Shown: positions 1-5,076 of the stretch, piece by piece | Layout of the letters: each line of letters starts with the position of its first letter | Numbering within the stretch: position 1 is the first letter of the stretch | The notes under the pieces: model-generated | What the model was told of the DNA's origin: nothing | Seen by the model: the letters and a program-made list of their open reading frames with translations, nothing else | The model's database searches: none | Source: Bacteroidales bacterium | GTDB lineage: Bacteria > Bacteroidota > Bacteroidia > Bacteroidales > Muribaculaceae | Direction of reading: 5' to 3' | NCBI GenBank assembly: GCA_019420545.1 | Contig: JAHZGZ010000228.1 | Span: forward strand, 1 to 7,259 | Length of the DNA stretch: 7,259 bases | Translations under genes and position numbers: made by a program

Positions 1-63
1 GGCTAAATATTAATATTCTAATAACAGTGGTAAGATTTTTATCGCACCACTACTATTCTGGGA

Positions 64-357
64 ATGCAATTCTCATTGTCAGACATAGGAAATCGTAATA
101 GTTACAGACCTCTTGAAATACGTAAGTTTAAGAATAAATATGGGTTATATGACAACTGTATTATAGCAGACAGTACAAACTCGAGATATTCCGATTATTG
201 GAAAAAAAGAATCAAAAACAACGTTGAAAAGTTTGTGTGGAGCAAGGAGTACGGGCTGATCTACTACAAGTTTGAGGATGGCGAGGAGTTCTTCCGGGAA
301 AACTTGTTGCCCGACTCCATCATACCCGGTGATTTCAGGGATAATTCCAAGGATTGA
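64..357 (+). CDS. Small hypothetical protein, possibly the C-terminal remnant of a longer one
   Basis: I do not recognise this 97-residue protein. It is polar and charged, with no signal peptide or membrane segment. It has an aromatic-rich C-terminal half (EYGLIYYKFEDGEEFFRE, about residues 62-79) of the kind seen in small uncharacterised Bacteroidetes proteins. The first ATG is at 64, but no ribosome-binding site is evident before it, and the frame stays open back to codon 34 after a stop at 31-33. The 11 residues just upstream (DFYRTTTILGM) read like ordinary protein. The true N-terminus may therefore have been lost to an upstream stop, making this a gene remnant; alternatively it is a genuine small gene. 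It is clearly more AT-rich than the sialic acid genes to the right, which suggests a different origin. Product unknown. Confidence 0.45.
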   Translation: MQFSLSDIGNRNSYRPLEIRKFKNKYGLYDNCIIADSTNSRYSDYWKKRIKNNVEKFVWSKEYGLIYYKFEDGEEFFRENLLPDSIIPGDFRDNSKD

Positions 358-410
358 ATCGGTGCAATGTTAACTTAAAAAGATGGCTTCCATAAGTTAC
401 GACAATAATC

Positions 411-896
411 ATGGAATGGAGTCTTAGATGCCTTGCATACATAGAAGTAGGTATAATCGGAAGGTATATATTTTTATGTATATGCTTGGAAGCGACGGGA
501 TGGATATGTCCGGAAGTGTGGGGCTCGTACAGTCTCGGGAAAAACATATATATGATGGAAGATGCTCTTGACGGTTATTATATTGTTCAGGGACGGAAAG
601 TGCGTACGCGAGTATGTGAGCATGGCGATTATATAGTGCCTTTGATGTCGGAGATGTACGATAGCTTGGGACGGCGGGCGGAATATGTGGTCGATGCCAA
701 GTATAACCGCGAAAGTGTTATTGTACGAACCGACAACTATCAGACTCATTGCCGGAAATACTACATCATATCGAAAGACTTTACTGACGAAAGAATTCAG
801 GTTGACAGCATTATCAACAACTATCTATGGGAGTTTACCGACAGCAATGAGTTCATAGCGCGGTGCGAGAAAGACGGTATCGCGTTGCGGTTCTGA
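411..896 (+). CDS. Hypothetical small protein with hydrophobic N-terminus (possible envelope protein)
   Basis: The protein has 161 residues and no function I can name. The N-terminus has a moderately hydrophobic stretch (about residues 13-26, VGIIGRYIFLCICL) that could be a signal or anchor. No standard lipobox is visible, although cysteines at 23 and 25 lie at its end. The body begins around WGSYSLGKNIYMMED (39-53). It resembles a loose group of small Bacteroides proteins that have a 'YSLGNN-Y-LLE' start, a central ILP/IVP-type strand and a 'YYIISKDF' segment (about 118-125). I make that comparison from memory, so it is inference. The ATG at 411 lacks a strong ribosome-binding site, and the next in-frame ATG falls inside the conserved part at residue 48. 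It lies 53 bases after the preceding small ORF, on the same strand, and the two could be co-transcribed. Base composition is intermediate between that ORF and the nan genes. Confidence 0.55.
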   Translation: MEWSLRCLAYIEVGIIGRYIFLCICLEATGWICPEVWGSYSLGKNIYMMEDALDGYYIVQGRKVRTRVCEHGDYIVPLMSEMYDSLGRRAEYVVDAKYNRESVIVRTDNYQTHCRKYYIISKDFTDERIQVDSIINNYLWEFTDSNEFIARCEKDGIALRF

Positions 897-956
897 TGGG
901 GCGGCTTGAAATTATCGACGGGCTACAGCCAGGCACTCTACAAATATCTCTACCAT

Positions 957-995
957 CCTATGGCTGCATACCGCTACCGCGGCATTTGCCATAGG
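957..995. repeat. 8-bp perfect inverted repeat
   Basis: CCTATGGC at 957-964 is the exact reverse complement of GCCATAGG at 988-995. The 23-base spacer holds a further TGC/GCA pairing (965-967 with 982-984) that could extend the stem past a 3-base bulge. No T-run follows on either strand, so it is not a typical terminator. It may be a transcript-level hairpin or part of a repeated intergenic element. Confidence 0.5.
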
Positions 996-1009
996 CCAAC
1001 ATTGTGGAC

Positions 1010-1024
1010 GGCGCCAAAAGCGCC
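1010..1024. repeat. Short GC-rich stem-loop
   Basis: GGCGC (1010-1014) and GCGCC (1020-1024) form a perfect 5-bp stem around a CAAAA loop. No T-run follows, so it is not a clear terminator. Together with the 957-995 inverted repeat it gives the intergenic block a repeat-like look. Confidence 0.4.
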
Positions 1025-1224
1025 TGTGCGCTACGCGGAAAAACAACCTTCCCCTTCGGGAAATCCGTGGCCACTGATGGTGCGGTGGCTATGCCGGTGC
1101 GCGACACGCCGCCGCGGTTACGAGTGAGGACGATAACGGGAGTGGGGAGGGCACGGTGTGTTGAGGGAGCCGGAGGAAGGAAATGTTAAAAATCGGGGGA
1201 TGTAGGATTTTTTTGGTGAAATAA

Positions 1225-1255
1225 TTTGTATGAATCAAATTTAGGAGTAACTTTG
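1225..1255 (+). promoter_or_regulatory. Bacteroidetes-type promoter for the GntR regulator gene
   Basis: TTTG at 1225-1228 is followed after 19 bases by TAACTTTG at 1248-1255. This matches the established Bacteroidetes sigma-ABfr consensus: -33 TTTG, and -7 TAnnTTTG at about 19-base spacing. Transcription would start roughly at 1260-1265, leaving a leader of about 140 bases before the regulator ATG at 1402. It is the best promoter match I found by eye in the window, and it lies in an AT-rich gap correctly oriented for the downstream locus. Confidence 0.8.
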
Positions 1256-1265
1256 CGACAGGTTT

Positions 1266-1280
1266 ATTTGTCAGACAAAT
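1266..1280. promoter_or_regulatory. Candidate operator of the FadR-type GntR regulator
   Basis: ATTTGTC-A-GACAAAT is a perfect 15-bp palindrome centred on 1273. Its core, TTGT-CAG-ACAA, fits the TNGTNNNACNA pattern known for FadR-subfamily GntR operators. It begins about 11 bases after the -7 element, at or just after the predicted transcription start, where a bound repressor would block initiation or clearance. The next gene encodes a FadR-subfamily (FCD) regulator, so autoregulation is the simplest inference. No second perfect copy was found before the lyase or sialidase genes. Binding itself is inferred. Confidence 0.65.
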
Positions 1281-1297
1281 CAGATAAATCAAAACAA

Positions 1298-1356
1298 GCC
1301 TTGAAATAAGAGGTTGCCGCCGACGGAACTATCGCCCGGCTCTTGAATTTTCAGGC
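1298..1356 (+). promoter_or_regulatory. Nested hairpin with downstream T-run in the regulator leader
   Basis: Three stacked pairings can form: GCCT 1298-1301 with AGGC 1353-1356, GAAA 1303-1306 with TTTC 1349-1352 (one-base bulge between), and AAGAG 1308-1312 with CTCTT 1340-1344. That gives about 13 pairs enclosing a GC-rich loop. A run of five T residues follows at 1360-1364, so the element resembles an intrinsic terminator or attenuator placed about 45 bases before the regulator ATG. The internal loops weaken it, and a chance arrangement is possible. Confidence 0.4.
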
Positions 1357-1362
1357 AAATTT

Positions 1363-1374
1363 TTAATCGATTAA
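1363..1374. repeat. Perfect 12-bp palindrome upstream of the regulator start
   Basis: TTAATCGATTAA is fully self-complementary and ends 27 bases before the regulator ATG. It differs in sequence from the 1266-1280 palindrome, so it is not an obvious second site for the same protein. It could bind another regulator, or be a chance palindrome in AT-rich DNA. Confidence 0.4.
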
Positions 1375-1401
1375 TAACCCGAAATAAAAAAATACCACGA
1401 T

Positions 1402-2130
1402 ATGGCATTATCACTCCAACCTTCCAACGCGTCGCTCGTCGATCAGGTAGAGGAATGTCTGCTGTCGCATTTCAAGTGCAGCAATCTTTCGATAGGCGAT
1501 CCCATACCCAACGAGAACACTTTGGCCGAAGAGCTCGGCGTAGCGAGGAGCGTGCTGCGTGAATGTCTGAGCCGCCTGAAGATGTTCGGCATGATACATT
1601 CGCGTCCGCGCAAGGGGATGATTCTGGCCGAGCCGACGATACTTGGCGGCATGAAGCGCGTGATTGACCCGCGCTTCCTGAGCGAGGATACCGTGCTCGA
1701 TCTGCTGGAATTCCGTATCGCCCTTGAAATCGGCATTTCAGCCGACATTTTCGAAAAAATCAAGCCCGAGGACATCAAGGAGCTGGAAGAGATAGTAAGA
1801 ATCGGCAAGGTGATCGAAAACAATGAGTATGCCGTGTCGAGTGAATCATCGTTCCATGCAAAGCTCTACGAGATCACGGGAAACAAGACAATTGCAGAAT
1901 TTCAGGACATAATCCACCCTGTACTGACCTACATAAAGAAACAGTTCCGCACCGAGTTGTCGCAGATCAACCAGCGCCTTCAGGCAGAAGGCGCCACCGC
2001 GTCGCATGCCGATCTGTTGTCATACCTTAAGTCGGGCGATAAGGAAGGGTATCGCAATGCCATAGAACGGCACTTCGAGCTCTACCGCATATTCATGCGC
2101 GAGCACTCTTTCAACAACGCAAAAGACTGA
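1402..2130 (+). CDS. GntR-family transcriptional regulator, FadR/FCD subfamily (probable NanR-like sialic acid regulator)
   Basis: The 242-residue length is typical of FadR-subfamily regulators. The N-terminal winged helix-turn-helix spans about residues 8-77. LAEELGVARSVLRECLSRLK (41-60) is the recognition region, including the conserved R49 and R53, and the wing is at SRPRKGMILAEP (67-78). An all-helical FCD ligand-binding domain fills about 98-232, with metal-ligand-type residues E148/H152 (ExxxH where D is commoner), H202 and H224. Such proteins are cytoplasmic dimers that usually repress until a small acid ligand binds. It stands immediately upstream of the lyase, sialidase and transporter genes, so sialic acid or a breakdown product is the likely signal; this is inferred from position. 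A good promoter and a palindromic operator candidate precede it, suggesting autoregulation. The ATG at 1402 begins just before the DNA-binding domain and follows an A-rich stretch. It could also act on another sugar-acid pathway, so I give no symbol. Confidence 0.9.
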   Translation: MALSLQPSNASLVDQVEECLLSHFKCSNLSIGDPIPNENTLAEELGVARSVLRECLSRLKMFGMIHSRPRKGMILAEPTILGGMKRVIDPRFLSEDTVLDLLEFRIALEIGISADIFEKIKPEDIKELEEIVRIGKVIENNEYAVSSESSFHAKLYEITGNKTIAEFQDIIHPVLTYIKKQFRTELSQINQRLQAEGATASHADLLSYLKSGDKEGYRNAIERHFELYRIFMREHSFNNAKD

Positions 2131-2325
2131 CCTGCCGGGGCCTGCGGGCATCGGTGGCAACGCGCTCTTTTTCGCATTTCCGACCATTGGCCGATATTCC
2201 CAATAATTGAGGAAACTTATTGAGAATCAAGGGTAAAGGAAAAGCGGAAGATGGCCGACAGGGGATGCTATATGCTTGAAAATATGTAGAATACTTAGAA
2301 ATTTAAAACCAAAAACATTATCACA
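2131..2325 (+). other. Intergenic leader between regulator and lyase genes
   Basis: The 195-base gap contains an imperfect hairpin (2196-2227), described separately. The nearest -7-like sequence is TATGCTTG at 2271-2278, one mismatch from TAnnTTTG, and no TTTG lies at the right distance upstream, so a lyase promoter here is only possible. GC-rich sequence after the regulator stop (2133-2157) is followed by CTCTTTTT (2164-2171), but I could not build a convincing terminator stem from it. The last 30 bases before the lyase ATG are strongly A-rich, as usual for Bacteroidetes translation starts. Confidence 0.4.
2196..2227. repeat. Imperfect inverted repeat upstream of the lyase gene
   Basis: ATTC-C-CAATAA (2196-2206) pairs with TTATTG-A-GAAT (2217-2227). 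This makes 10 pairs with one C/A mismatch around a 10-base loop. As DNA, the two half-sites are about two helical turns apart, which suits a dimeric regulator. As RNA it would be a fairly weak AT-rich hairpin. A smaller TTGA-GAA-TCAA palindrome (2220-2230) overlaps its right arm. Confidence 0.45.
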
Positions 2326-3237
2326 ATGGCAAAATTTCCACGCCTCAGCGGCATGATCGCCGCAACCTTTACCCCGATGAAAGAGAACGGGGATATCAAT
2401 TACGATGAAATAAAACACTATGCCGACTACATCGCCTCGACTCCGGTAGAGGGCGTGTTTGTCAACGGCACTACCGGTGAGTTCTCGTCGCTCACTGTCG
2501 ACGAGCGCAAGCAGATACTCAAGTGTTGGGTCGACGCCGCCGCAGGCCGCTTCAAGGTAATCTGCCATGTAGGCAGCAACTGTCAGCGCGATTCCATGGA
2601 GCTTACCGCCCATGCCGCAGCCGCCGGCGCCTATGGTATCGGCTGCATAGCCCCGTCGTTCTTCAAGCCCGCTACGGTGAAAGATATTGTAGATTTCTTC
2701 GCTCCCATTGCCGCCTCGGCACCGGAGCTTCCGTTCTACTATTATAATATGCCTTCGATGACTGGTGTCAATCTGCCAGTCGACAAGATTCTTGCCGAGG
2801 GCCGCAAGGTAATGCCAAATTTTGCCGGCACGAAGTTTACCCACAACAACCTTATGGAAATGGGCGTATGCATCAATCTCGATGGTGGCGAATTCGAGGT
2901 GCTTCATGGTTACGACGAGATACTTATCGCAGGCCTTGCGATGGGCGCGAAGGCCGGTGTGGGCAGCACCTACAATTATATCCCCGCTATCTACGACGGT
3001 ATCTTCAAGGCAATGGCCGTCAATGATGTAGACCGTGCCCGCGAGCTTCAGCAGAAGTCGATCAAGACTGTAGAGGTAATAATCAAGTACGGTGGCGGCG
3101 TGCGCGGCGGCAAGGCCATTATGAACCTTATCGGCATAAAGTGCGGCGAATGCCGTTCGCCCCTTTCTCCCCTCTCCAAGGAGGAATATGCCGCTCTTGA
3201 TGCCGACCTCAACGCACTCGGTTTCGTAAAAGCATAA
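2326..3237 (+). CDS. nanA: N-acetylneuraminate lyase (sialic acid aldolase)
   Basis: This cytoplasmic class I aldolase of the DapA/NanA (TIM-barrel) family cleaves Neu5Ac into N-acetylmannosamine and pyruvate. The 303 residues match the family length. Visible landmarks are the carboxylate-binding GTTGE (48-52), the catalytic tyrosine in YYYNMP (Y140, equivalent to Y137 of E. coli NanA), the Schiff-base lysine in GTKFT (K170, equivalent to K165), sugar-contacting GYDE (195-198, D197/E198) and GSTYN (213-217). The GYDE and GSTYN elements favour NanA over dihydrodipicolinate synthase. The wording of several blocks (VNGTTGE, LPFYYYNMP, MGA-AGVGSTYNY, KAIM near the C-terminus) resembles the animal-type lyases and Bacteroides NanL more than E. 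coli NanA. The ATG at 2326 follows an A-rich region and gives the usual short N-terminus before GMIAATFTPM. It lies between a GntR-family regulator and a sialidase, which supports the sialic acid role. The alternative name nanL is used in Bacteroides. Confidence 0.95.
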   Translation: MAKFPRLSGMIAATFTPMKENGDINYDEIKHYADYIASTPVEGVFVNGTTGEFSSLTVDERKQILKCWVDAAAGRFKVICHVGSNCQRDSMELTAHAAAAGAYGIGCIAPSFFKPATVKDIVDFFAPIAASAPELPFYYYNMPSMTGVNLPVDKILAEGRKVMPNFAGTKFTHNNLMEMGVCINLDGGEFEVLHGYDEILIAGLAMGAKAGVGSTYNYIPAIYDGIFKAMAVNDVDRARELQQKSIKTVEVIIKYGGGVRGGKAIMNLIGIKCGECRSPLSPLSKEEYAALDADLNALGFVKA

Positions 3238-3240
3238 AAA

Positions 3241-3301
3241 GAGAGGCTATCGAAGCTTTCGTGTCAGGGAAAACACATTGGAAAGCAGGCGATACCCTCT
3301 C
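3241..3301 (+). promoter_or_regulatory. Long nested hairpin just after the lyase stop codon
   Basis: The structure starts 3 bases after the lyase stop. GAGAGG-C-TATCG (3241-3252) pairs with CGATA-C-CCTCTC (3290-3301) with a single C/C mismatch. GCTTTC (3255-3260) pairs with GAAAGC (3281-3286), and GTGT (3261-3264) with ACAC (3273-3276). That is about 21 pairs in 61 bases. No T-run follows on the plus strand. On the minus strand the hairpin would be followed by TTTTTAT (complement of 3234-3240), so it has intrinsic-terminator form for antisense transcription. On the sense transcript it could protect the 3' end of the lyase message, be a processing site, or act in a Rho-dependent terminator. 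Confidence 0.65.
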
Positions 3302-3308
3302 AACCATC

Positions 3309-3316
3309 TATGTTTG
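3309..3316 (+). promoter_or_regulatory. Possible -7 element upstream of the sialidase gene
   Basis: TATGTTTG matches the Bacteroidetes TAnnTTTG element. No TTTG or TTG lies at the expected distance of about 19 bases; the nearest TTG, at 3278-3280, is 28 bases away and inside the hairpin. It could be an activator-dependent or weak promoter for the sialidase-transporter-receptor genes, or a chance match. A TATCTTTG match on the minus strand overlaps this area at 3324-3331, also without a partner. Confidence 0.3.
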
Positions 3317-3346
3317 ATCTTAACAAAGATATATAAAATCGATAGA

Positions 3347-3419
3347 GTCGCCCGTCACTTTTTGTATTTTTAACATAGAAGTACGAAAAACTGACAGCCA
3401 ACCCACAGTTGCGGGCGAC
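3347..3419 (+). promoter_or_regulatory. Structured 5' leader of the sialidase gene
   Basis: GTCGCCCG (3347-3354) is the exact reverse complement of CGGGCGAC (3412-3419), an 8-bp GC-rich stem. It encloses an imperfect hairpin in which TCA 3355-3357 pairs with TGA 3392-3394, TTTTT 3359-3363 with AAAAA 3386-3390, and GTA 3364-3366 with TAC 3382-3384. That hairpin has one mismatch, one bulged G and a 15-base loop. The two parts nest without conflict. The closing stem ends 14 bases before the sialidase ATG, so folding could affect ribosome access. No riboswitch class I know is recognisable, and no T-run follows, so it is not a terminator. Confidence 0.5.
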
Positions 3420-3433
3420 ATTTTCCAACCGCC

Positions 3434-5071
3434 ATGAATGCATCCTTGAAAACCGCGATAGCCGCGCTGTGTGCCGTCGCAAGCCTGTCGGCTTTGGCCG
3501 GGCGTCCACGGGTCGTACTCCGCAGTCCCGTAGTGCCCGTGCTCTCCGGACGCCCACACTCTCCGGCCGAATGCCTGACAGTCATTGCCGACGGCACCGC
3601 GCCGGTGCTTACCGGGCTTTCTCTCGACCTGGGCGGCAGCACCGATCCGTCCGACATACGTTCCGTCGGACTGTACCGTGTTTCCGACCGCTCCTCGTTT
3701 GGCGCCGACAGCTGCCTCGGGAGCGTCGATACCCGCGGCCTCGCCAAGGTACATCTCGACCTCGACGCGCCACTCTGTGCCGACACCACCTATCTCTGGC
3801 TCGGCCTCACTCTGCGCGACTCCCTCGACCTGAGCCATCGTGTGGCGGTTAAGGTCACTGAAATGTCGGCCGGCCTCCGGCATCTGCGCCTTCCTGCCCA
3901 TGATCCCGCTCTCCATCGCGTTGGTGTGGCTCTCCACACCAAGGGGCACGACGGCGTGGCGTCGTGCCGCATACCCGGCATAGCCACCGCCCCCGACGGT
4001 ACTCTCCTCGCCATATATGATGCACGCTACGACTCCTCCCGCGACCTTCAGGGAAACATCGACATCGCCCTGCGCAGAAGCGCCGACGGTGGCTCCACAT
4101 GGTCGCCGGCCACATCGATTCTCGATATGGGCACGTGGGGCGGACTCCCCGAGCGTTACAACGGCGTGAGCGACGCGTGCATACTGGTCGATCCAGCCAC
4201 CGGACGCATCTTCGTGGCCGGACTGTGGATGCACGGCGTGCTCGATGCCGACGGCAAGTGGATAGAGGGGATCGACGACAGCAGTACCTATTGGATCCAT
4301 CAGTGGAAGGCCCGCGGTTCCCAGCCCGGCACGGGGATCAGGCAGACATGCCAGTTCCTCATTACCCACAGCGACGACTGCGGCCTTACATGGAGTTTCC
4401 CGGCCAATATCACCGCCGACACCAAACGCCCCGAATGGTGGCTCTACGCTCCCGCTCCCGGACAAGGGATCGCCCTCGCCGACGGCACATTGGTATTCCC
4501 CACTCAGGGACGCGACAGCAACGGGCTGCCTTTCAGCAATATCACCTACAGTACCGACCACGGCCGCACATGGACGGCCAGCAATCCGGCCTACGACGAT
4601 GTTACCGAATGCAACGCCGCACAGCTCTCCGACGGCACCGTGATGCTCAACATGCGCGACAACCGCAACCGCGGGCACATAAGCCCCAACGGTCGACGCA
4701 TATGCACTACCGCCGACCTCGGCCGCACTTGGACCGAGCACCCGACGTCGCGACGCGTGCTTACCGAACCTACCTGCATGGCAAGCCTTTACCGCCATGA
4801 TTACACCACCCCCGACGGCACTCCCGCCTCGGTGTTACTGTTTGCCAATCCCGACCACCACAAGGTGCGCCGCAACCTCACCCTCAAGGCAAGTTTCGAC
4901 GACGGCATGACCTGGCCCGAAGCCAACCGCATCGTATTCGACGAGACCCGCGGCATGGGCTACTCCAGCATCACCTCAGTCGGCCCGGAAGGCATAGGTA
5001 TACTCTATGAAAGCGGACTGGCCGACATGGTATTCATCAGAATTGACTTAAACGAAATCCTAAAACATTAA
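3434..5071 (+). CDS. nanH: Secreted sialidase (exo-alpha-sialidase, GH33)
   Basis: This enzyme hydrolyses terminal sialic acid from glycoproteins and other sialoglycans. The 545 residues match Bacteroides NanH-type enzymes. A signal peptide occupies about residues 1-22 (hydrophobic core TAIAALCAVASLSALA, cleavage after A22) with no lipobox, so export to the periplasm or beyond is expected. Residues 23 to about 155 form the accessory N-terminal beta domain common in Bacteroidetes sialidases. The six-bladed propeller follows: CRIP (R179, first arginine of the triad), acid/base D204 in SSRDLQ, E392, R408 in NMRDNR, an arginine at 479/480 before NLTLKAS, and nucleophile Y510 in GMGYSS. Five Asp-boxes (SxDxGxTW-like) lie at 216-223, 313-320, 373-380, 426-433 and 487-494. 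All expected catalytic residues appear intact. The ATG at 3434 directly opens the signal peptide. The transporter gene begins 5 bases after its stop, so the two are co-transcribed. Long open frames antisense to it are composition artefacts. Confidence 0.95.
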   Translation: MNASLKTAIAALCAVASLSALAGRPRVVLRSPVVPVLSGRPHSPAECLTVIADGTAPVLTGLSLDLGGSTDPSDIRSVGLYRVSDRSSFGADSCLGSVDTRGLAKVHLDLDAPLCADTTYLWLGLTLRDSLDLSHRVAVKVTEMSAGLRHLRLPAHDPALHRVGVALHTKGHDGVASCRIPGIATAPDGTLLAIYDARYDSSRDLQGNIDIALRRSADGGSTWSPATSILDMGTWGGLPERYNGVSDACILVDPATGRIFVAGLWMHGVLDADGKWIEGIDDSSTYWIHQWKARGSQPGTGIRQTCQFLITHSDDCGLTWSFPANITADTKRPEWWLYAPAPGQGIALADGTLVFPTQGRDSNGLPFSNITYSTDHGRTWTASNPAYDDVTECNAAQLSDGTVMLNMRDNRNRGHISPNGRRICTTADLGRTWTEHPTSRRVLTEPTCMASLYRHDYTTPDGTPASVLLFANPDHHKVRRNLTLKASFDDGMTWPEANRIVFDETRGMGYSSITSVGPEGIGILYESGLADMVFIRIDLNEILKH

Positions 5072-5076
5072 TTAAT

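Larger units (their letters stand above)
897..1224. other. Gene-poor GC-rich intergenic block with inverted repeats
   Basis: I see no convincing gene here. Short open frames exist on the plus strand (a TTG-started one at 906-1127 and an overlapping one at 1004-1189), but they are Arg/Pro-rich, overlap in different frames and look like chance openings in GC-rich DNA. The block contains an 8-bp inverted repeat (957-964 with 988-995), a GC stem-loop at 1010-1024 and a small stem at 1051-1064 (TTCCC / GGGAA). It changes abruptly to AT-rich promoter DNA near 1190. It could be a dispersed intergenic repeat or a decayed segment, and the sequence alone cannot separate the two. Confidence 0.4.

Noticed and set aside
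906..1189. Two overlapping small plus-strand frames as candidate small proteins
   Set aside because: They overlap in different frames, one needs a TTG start, composition is Arg/Pro-rich, and neither has a ribosome-binding site or recognisable domain.
2133..2171. Intrinsic terminator after the regulator gene
   Set aside because: The T-run is present, but only 4-5-bp weak stems can be built upstream and they are not adjacent to it.
2227..2907. 226-codon minus-strand frame overlapping the lyase
   Set aside because: It lies across the lyase start and its catalytic regions, has no domain signature, and is explained by codon bias of the real gene.
3309..3331. Divergent promoters from TATGTTTG (plus) and TATCTTTG (minus)
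   Set aside because: Neither has a TTTG element at the usual spacing and there is no minus-strand gene to serve. The plus match is kept only as a low-confidence site.
3347..3419. Invertible (phase-variable) promoter flanked by inverted repeats
   Set aside because: The repeats are only 8 bp with a 57-base spacer, no promoter lies between them, and no recombinase gene is nearby; an RNA stem is simpler.
3320..4798. 492-codon open frame on the minus strand opposite the sialidase
   Set aside because: The plus strand encodes an intact sialidase with all catalytic residues and five Asp-boxes. The antisense frame is low-complexity Ala/Gly/Val-rich with no recognisable domain, as expected opposite a GC-rich gene.
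4099..4800. 233-codon plus-strand frame inside the sialidase
   Set aside because: Very Arg/His/Gln-rich translation in a shifted frame of the sialidase, with no family features.
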